The notes beneath the pieces were generated by a model that made no database searches, was not told the origin of the DNA, and saw nothing but the letters and a program-made list of their open reading frames with translations. A stretch of DNA of 35,277 nucleotides from Chromatiales bacterium (ex Bugula neritina AB1) (lineage in GTDB: Bacteria; Pseudomonadota; Gammaproteobacteria; Granulosicoccales; Granulosicoccaceae): assembly GCA_001730015.1 (NCBI GenBank), contig MDLA01000106.1, forward strand, positions 1 through 35,277. Direction: 5' to 3'. A program made the translations under genes and the position numbers. Below, piece by piece: positions 33,450-35,277 of this stretch (position 1 is the stretch's first letter; each line of letters begins with the position of its first letter).

Positions 33450-35159
33450 ATGTCCCGATACTGGGTACTTGTAGGTGTATTACTGGCGGTACTGACCAGT
33501 TGCAGCGCTGCACAGCTGTACCACGGCCGGGTAGCCTATGATCGAGCACCGTATCCTGAACCGGTTGCAAATGAGACTGCCGACATTCACTGGCGTATCA
33601 TCGGCAACTACACGCCACTGAGCATGAATCGTGTGCCGCCGGAGTGGATCGGCAATGCGGCTGAGCTGCTGAGCAAAGACGCAATATCTCTGCTGTCCGA
33701 GGAACGCCGCGATTTTGCCAAAGTTTCCATTCAGGCTAACGCACTGGAAAGCTCTAGACTGACGGCTGACAAACTACATACCGAAATATCTTCGATACAC
33801 CTGCACTATCGCGCCGTTATAGATAATTTCGCTTACGGCGCCAGTGGGCACACTCACCTGACTCCGCTTTTCAAGATGAAATCTATCGATCAATGGCGCA
33901 ATTATGTACCTGCTGATCCCTATGTGCCGGCAACCATTTTTCCGGTACTCGCCTCAGTCGAAGGGCTGTCGGGTTCTTGCCTCTGGCAGGTTAATAACAC
34001 GCAGTTTCGCAATAATTGCGAATCGATCGTCTTTGCCGCACCTTCCGGATCGCAGTCACTTACGGTTCGCGATAACAACGGTAAAATGAAGCAGGTCGCT
34101 GTTAATCCGGCACAAATCACGCTACTTGCCCTTGGCGACGGGAGTATTGCCGGGGAAGGTATTTTTGATGATCACTGGCACGATCCACAATGCCATCGCT
34201 CCAGCTACAGCTGGCCGTTTTTAGTGGCCGGGCGATTGGCCGCCACTAATGGCCAGACTCAGTACAACGTGCTCAACAGGGCTTGCGCGGGCGCCGGTTT
34301 CACACAGGTACTGCAAGCCTCCTATACCGGAGTCGAGCAACCGGAACTTACCGTCGGCGCAAAAAGTCTGGCAGTGCCGAATAAAGACAGACCACCTCAA
34401 TTGAAAGCGGCGATACAGGATTTGTGCGGCTACTCGGATCAAGCCTGCTCAGAGACTCATGTTCAACCGGATTATATTTTTGTATCGATCGGTGCAGCAG
34501 ATTTGCAATTCGGTGAAACCGTCGCACAAGCGCTCGACCGCAGCTCTGACAACATGCCAGCAAACCTGCGGTCGCAAAGCGAACTTGAGTCTGCACTGAA
34601 CAACTTACTCAATAATTATCGAACACTTGCCGAGCGCCTGCGGCAGCATTTTCCTCAGGCAAAAGTACTCATGACAAACTACCTGGACCCATTACACCAA
34701 CGTGGCGATAAATTATGTGGCGACGATTCAGCCCCGAGCGATCCCGATCAATCATCCCCGGGTGTACTTCCAACTCTTTTCAGCCCTATCCGAAATCTAC
34801 TAGCACTGACAGACGATGATTCGCAAACCCGCCAGCTGCAACAACAATTTGTCAGACCGGCACTTGAGGGGATTGCAGCCATAGGAAAAACACTGGAACG
34901 GGAAAATCAGGGGTACTGGTATTTTGTTCCAACCGCCGGGTATCAGGAAAGCGGCAACCAGACTACCGGGCTGGAAACTCGCGGGTTTTGCAATCGAGGG
35001 GTCGGCGTCAACGGCCCCTGGTTCAATCGAATAGAACGTGGCCTCAGCAATAACAGTGTGGTGGCATCAAATATATTTGGCCAGTTGCAGATCAGCGCTA
35101 AAGTGTTCGATAAAATGTGTACTCTAGATGATCGGGTCGATTGCAACACAGCTGAATAA
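33450..35159 (+). CDS. lipoprotein with degenerate SGNH/GDSL-like domain
   Basis: 569 aa from ATG 33450 (AAGGAGG 8 nt upstream); the frame continues up to 33339 but that part is not signal-like. A lipobox L-T-S-C18 gives a lipid-anchored protein. From about residue 220 it resembles an SGNH hydrolase: ALGDGSIAGEG, RACAGAGF and SIGAADLQF correspond to blocks I, II and III. The nucleophile position reads GDGS rather than GDS, the block III Asn is Ala, and the C-terminal His appears to be Arg. It may be inactive, or use a shifted Ser (S232). Residues 20-215 are an unrecognised N-terminal domain. Envelope function is unknown. Confidence 0.7.
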   Translation: MSRYWVLVGVLLAVLTSCSAAQLYHGRVAYDRAPYPEPVANETADIHWRIIGNYTPLSMNRVPPEWIGNAAELLSKDAISLLSEERRDFAKVSIQANALESSRLTADKLHTEISSIHLHYRAVIDNFAYGASGHTHLTPLFKMKSIDQWRNYVPADPYVPATIFPVLASVEGLSGSCLWQVNNTQFRNNCESIVFAAPSGSQSLTVRDNNGKMKQVAVNPAQITLLALGDGSIAGEGIFDDHWHDPQCHRSSYSWPFLVAGRLAATNGQTQYNVLNRACAGAGFTQVLQASYTGVEQPELTVGAKSLAVPNKDRPPQLKAAIQDLCGYSDQACSETHVQPDYIFVSIGAADLQFGETVAQALDRSSDNMPANLRSQSELESALNNLLNNYRTLAERLRQHFPQAKVLMTNYLDPLHQRGDKLCGDDSAPSDPDQSSPGVLPTLFSPIRNLLALTDDDSQTRQLQQQFVRPALEGIAAIGKTLERENQGYWYFVPTAGYQESGNQTTGLETRGFCNRGVGVNGPWFNRIERGLSNNSVVASNIFGQLQISAKVFDKMCTLDDRVDCNTAE

Positions 35160-35277
35160 TAATCCAGGAGCTTTTCTGAGAATGAGGATCTATTGCGGAC
35201 GCGATCTTTTGGCCAGCTATTTCGATCATTTTCGTTAAAGAAGAACAACTATTCGCCTCTATTGATCAAATTATCTG
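35160..35277. other. right-edge intergenic sequence
   Basis: No gene is supported. An 18-codon ORF at 35182-35238 has AGGAG 12 nt upstream, which is a poor spacing, and no recognisable content. Confidence 0.4.

Noticed and set aside
35182..35238. 18-codon ORF at the right edge
   Set aside because: Too short, ribosome site too far, and the following sequence is cut by the window.

Overview
The window looks like a chromosomal accessory region of a marine-type gammaproteobacterium. The grounds are moderate GC content, frequent TTG and GTG starts, Bcr-type and EamA transporters, MocR and LuxR regulators, a DUF1127 protein, choline-O-sulfate and betaine-type chemistry, and secreted proteins with DGDGWGW repeats. 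The genus is a guess. An in-frame UGA at a thioredoxin-fold active site implies that the host uses selenocysteine.

Layout. (a) 1-4112 holds a hypothetical gene, a slipin, and a long non-coding stretch. That stretch has a consensus sigma-70 promoter with a GC-rich discriminator, a strongly structured RNA ending in a T-run, and two degenerate tRNA-like elements, all on the minus strand. A 175-bp MITE-like repeat bounded by TTAA follows. (b) 4113-9566 holds a DkgB-like reductase and a divergent, tightly coupled set: a CntA-type Rieske oxygenase, two paralogous SDRs, a 31-codon micro-ORF and a choline sulfatase. (c) 9799-14973 holds a gamma-glutamylcyclotransferase-like protein and a spermidine-synthase-like protein, divergent from a phthalate-family Rieske oxygenase overlapping a glutamine-synthetase-like ligase, then a DapA-family lyase. 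(d) 15080-19176 holds a gene remnant, a GST, a beta-lactamase-fold hydrolase, a FrnE/DsbA-like protein with a UxxC motif, and a quinone oxidoreductase. A second, decayed MITE copy lies right after that gene, so the two copies bracket about 15 kb. (e) 19896-28913 holds a small exported-looking protein, an RraA-family aldolase, a beta-carbonic anhydrase, EamA and MFS transporters, a di-haem peroxidase-like protein with three C-terminal DGDGWGW repeats, a damaged-looking LuxR regulator, another EamA transporter and a small secreted protein with one DGDGWGW unit. (f) 29003-35159 holds a DUF1127 protein, an aminotransferase, a divergent MocR regulator with a GabR-like set of repeats between them, an amidohydrolase and a lipoprotein with an eroded SGNH fold.

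Blocks b and c look like two oxygenase-based routes for quaternary or primary amines. Block b would release choline from choline-O-sulfate and oxidise a quaternary ammonium compound. Block c combines a putative amine gamma-glutamyl ligase with a ring-hydroxylase-type oxygenase and a cyclotransferase that could reverse gamma-glutamylation. No oxygenase reductase is present, so electron-transfer partners must be encoded elsewhere. The most striking single item is the selenoprotein, whose first 15 codons and Sec codon are lost by ordinary gene calling.
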